Positions 63,578 to 64,000 of a stretch of DNA of 64,000 bases are shown one piece after another. Position numbers and translations under genes: made by a program. Origin of the DNA: Atopsyche davidsoni (lineage: Eukaryota; Arthropoda; Insecta; Trichoptera; Hydrobiosidae). The stretch covers positions 3,030,001 to 3,094,000 of the forward strand of contig JAILWY010000008.1 in assembly GCA_022113835.1 (NCBI GenBank), read 5' to 3'. The first letter of the stretch is position 1. Each line of letters begins with the position of its first letter. The notes beneath the pieces are model-generated. The model was not told the DNA's origin. It was given only the letters and a program-made list of their open reading frames with translations, and made no database searches.

Positions 63578-64000
63578 TTAATTAACTCCTCTTACCACAG
63601 TTCTGTCCGTGTAGGTGATGGTAACGGGAGTCACCATCATGTTGGGAGTCAGGAATTCATTCAGGGTAGTCACCCCAGTCCTGGGAGTCCTGTCGAAAGG
63701 ATATCCCATGGACCTCCTGTCAGGGTAGAGCCTGTCCCTGATGCCGCAGAAGGTATCGGCATCGTTGCAGATGCCGGCGGTGTCCTGCTCGATCCTGTCA
63801 TCGACGTAGTTGGAGACCATCGCGAACAGGTCCATCTCCATCCCCTGCTCGGTGCCCTTCGGGATCAGCATGTGCTGCGGCCACCCGCAGCCGCAGAAGT
63901 TGAATGCCTCCAAAGCAGGGTCATTGTTTGCAGGGCGGCTGTTGGTGTCCACGTTGCGGAAGGTTCTCTCGTAGGGGATGGTGACGGAGGATTCGTCGGA
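63578..64000 (-). CDS. PPO: prophenoloxidase, C-terminal exon (partial)
   Basis: The minus-strand frame is open from the window edge for 140 residues and stops at 63578-63580. It begins SDESSVTIPYERTFRNVD and matches the C-terminal third of insect prophenoloxidases: FNFCGCGWPQHMLIPKGT contains the thioester-like GCGWP motif, followed by LFAMVSNY, CNDADTFCGI with paired cysteines, and DRLYPDRRSMGYPFDRTPR. The enzyme is a type 3 copper oxidase of the hemocyanin superfamily that drives melanisation after proteolytic activation; the copper-binding histidines lie upstream, outside the window. GC content is clearly higher than the surroundings. A donor-like GTG|GTAAGAG lies just before the stop, so a further exon in some transcripts cannot be excluded. 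Confidence 0.93.
   Translation of the reverse strand, partial: SDESSVTIPYERTFRNVDTNSRPANNDPALEAFNFCGCGWPQHMLIPKGTEQGMEMDLFAMVSNYVDDRIEQDTAGICNDADTFCGIRDRLYPDRRSMGYPFDRTPRTGVTTLNEFLTPNMMVTPVTITYTDRTVVRGVN

Overview
The window is a piece of an insect nuclear genome. It is very AT-rich, and its genes are split by GT-AG introns with poly-T-rich acceptors. It carries typical insect genes (prophenoloxidase, vanin-like pantetheinase, a p66/simjang repressor subunit) and relics of piggyBac-like and mariner-like transposons. The order cannot be fixed from the sequence alone. All gene models were joined by hand: each chosen donor and acceptor keeps the reading frame, and the products were compared with remembered family members. 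No transcript data were available.

Layout. 1-519 (+): small single-pass membrane protein, not recognised. 581-3680 (+): UBXN6/UBXD1, a p97/VCP cofactor, complete in 8 exons and starting only 61 nt after the previous stop. 3681-6263: 3' UTR and two copies of a tRNA-derived SINE. 6264-8182 (-): C2H2 zinc-finger protein, with a foldback element in its intron. 9331-9924 (+): 98-residue membrane protein, followed after only 19 nt by SLX4 (9944-16101, +), the structure-specific-nuclease scaffold; one SLX4 intron holds a decayed piggyBac-like element. 17429-22721 (-): methylthioadenosine phosphorylase (MTAP), whose first intron contains the complete intronless COA7 gene on the same strand. 24683-42715 (+): p66/GATAD2 (simjang), 22 coding exons. 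42716-48800: long AT-rich tail between convergent genes. 48801-59231 (-): vanin/biotinidase-like amidohydrolase, 9 exons, whose introns are rich in repeats, including a perfect 28-bp hairpin and two copies of a hammerhead-ribozyme-like motif. 61629-61892 (-): mariner transposase tail. 63578-64000 (-): last exon of a prophenoloxidase, cut by the window edge.

The genes do not form one pathway: they cover proteostasis (UBXN6), DNA repair (SLX4), methionine salvage (MTAP), respiratory-chain assembly (COA7), chromatin repression (p66), pantetheine/biotin-amide hydrolysis (vanin-like) and immunity/melanisation (PPO). The most notable organisation is tight packing: two small membrane-protein ORFs each sit directly upstream of an unrelated larger gene, and one gene is nested in another's intron. 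The most notable non-coding signals are the paired hammerhead-like motifs, the long foldbacks and several small dispersed repeat families.
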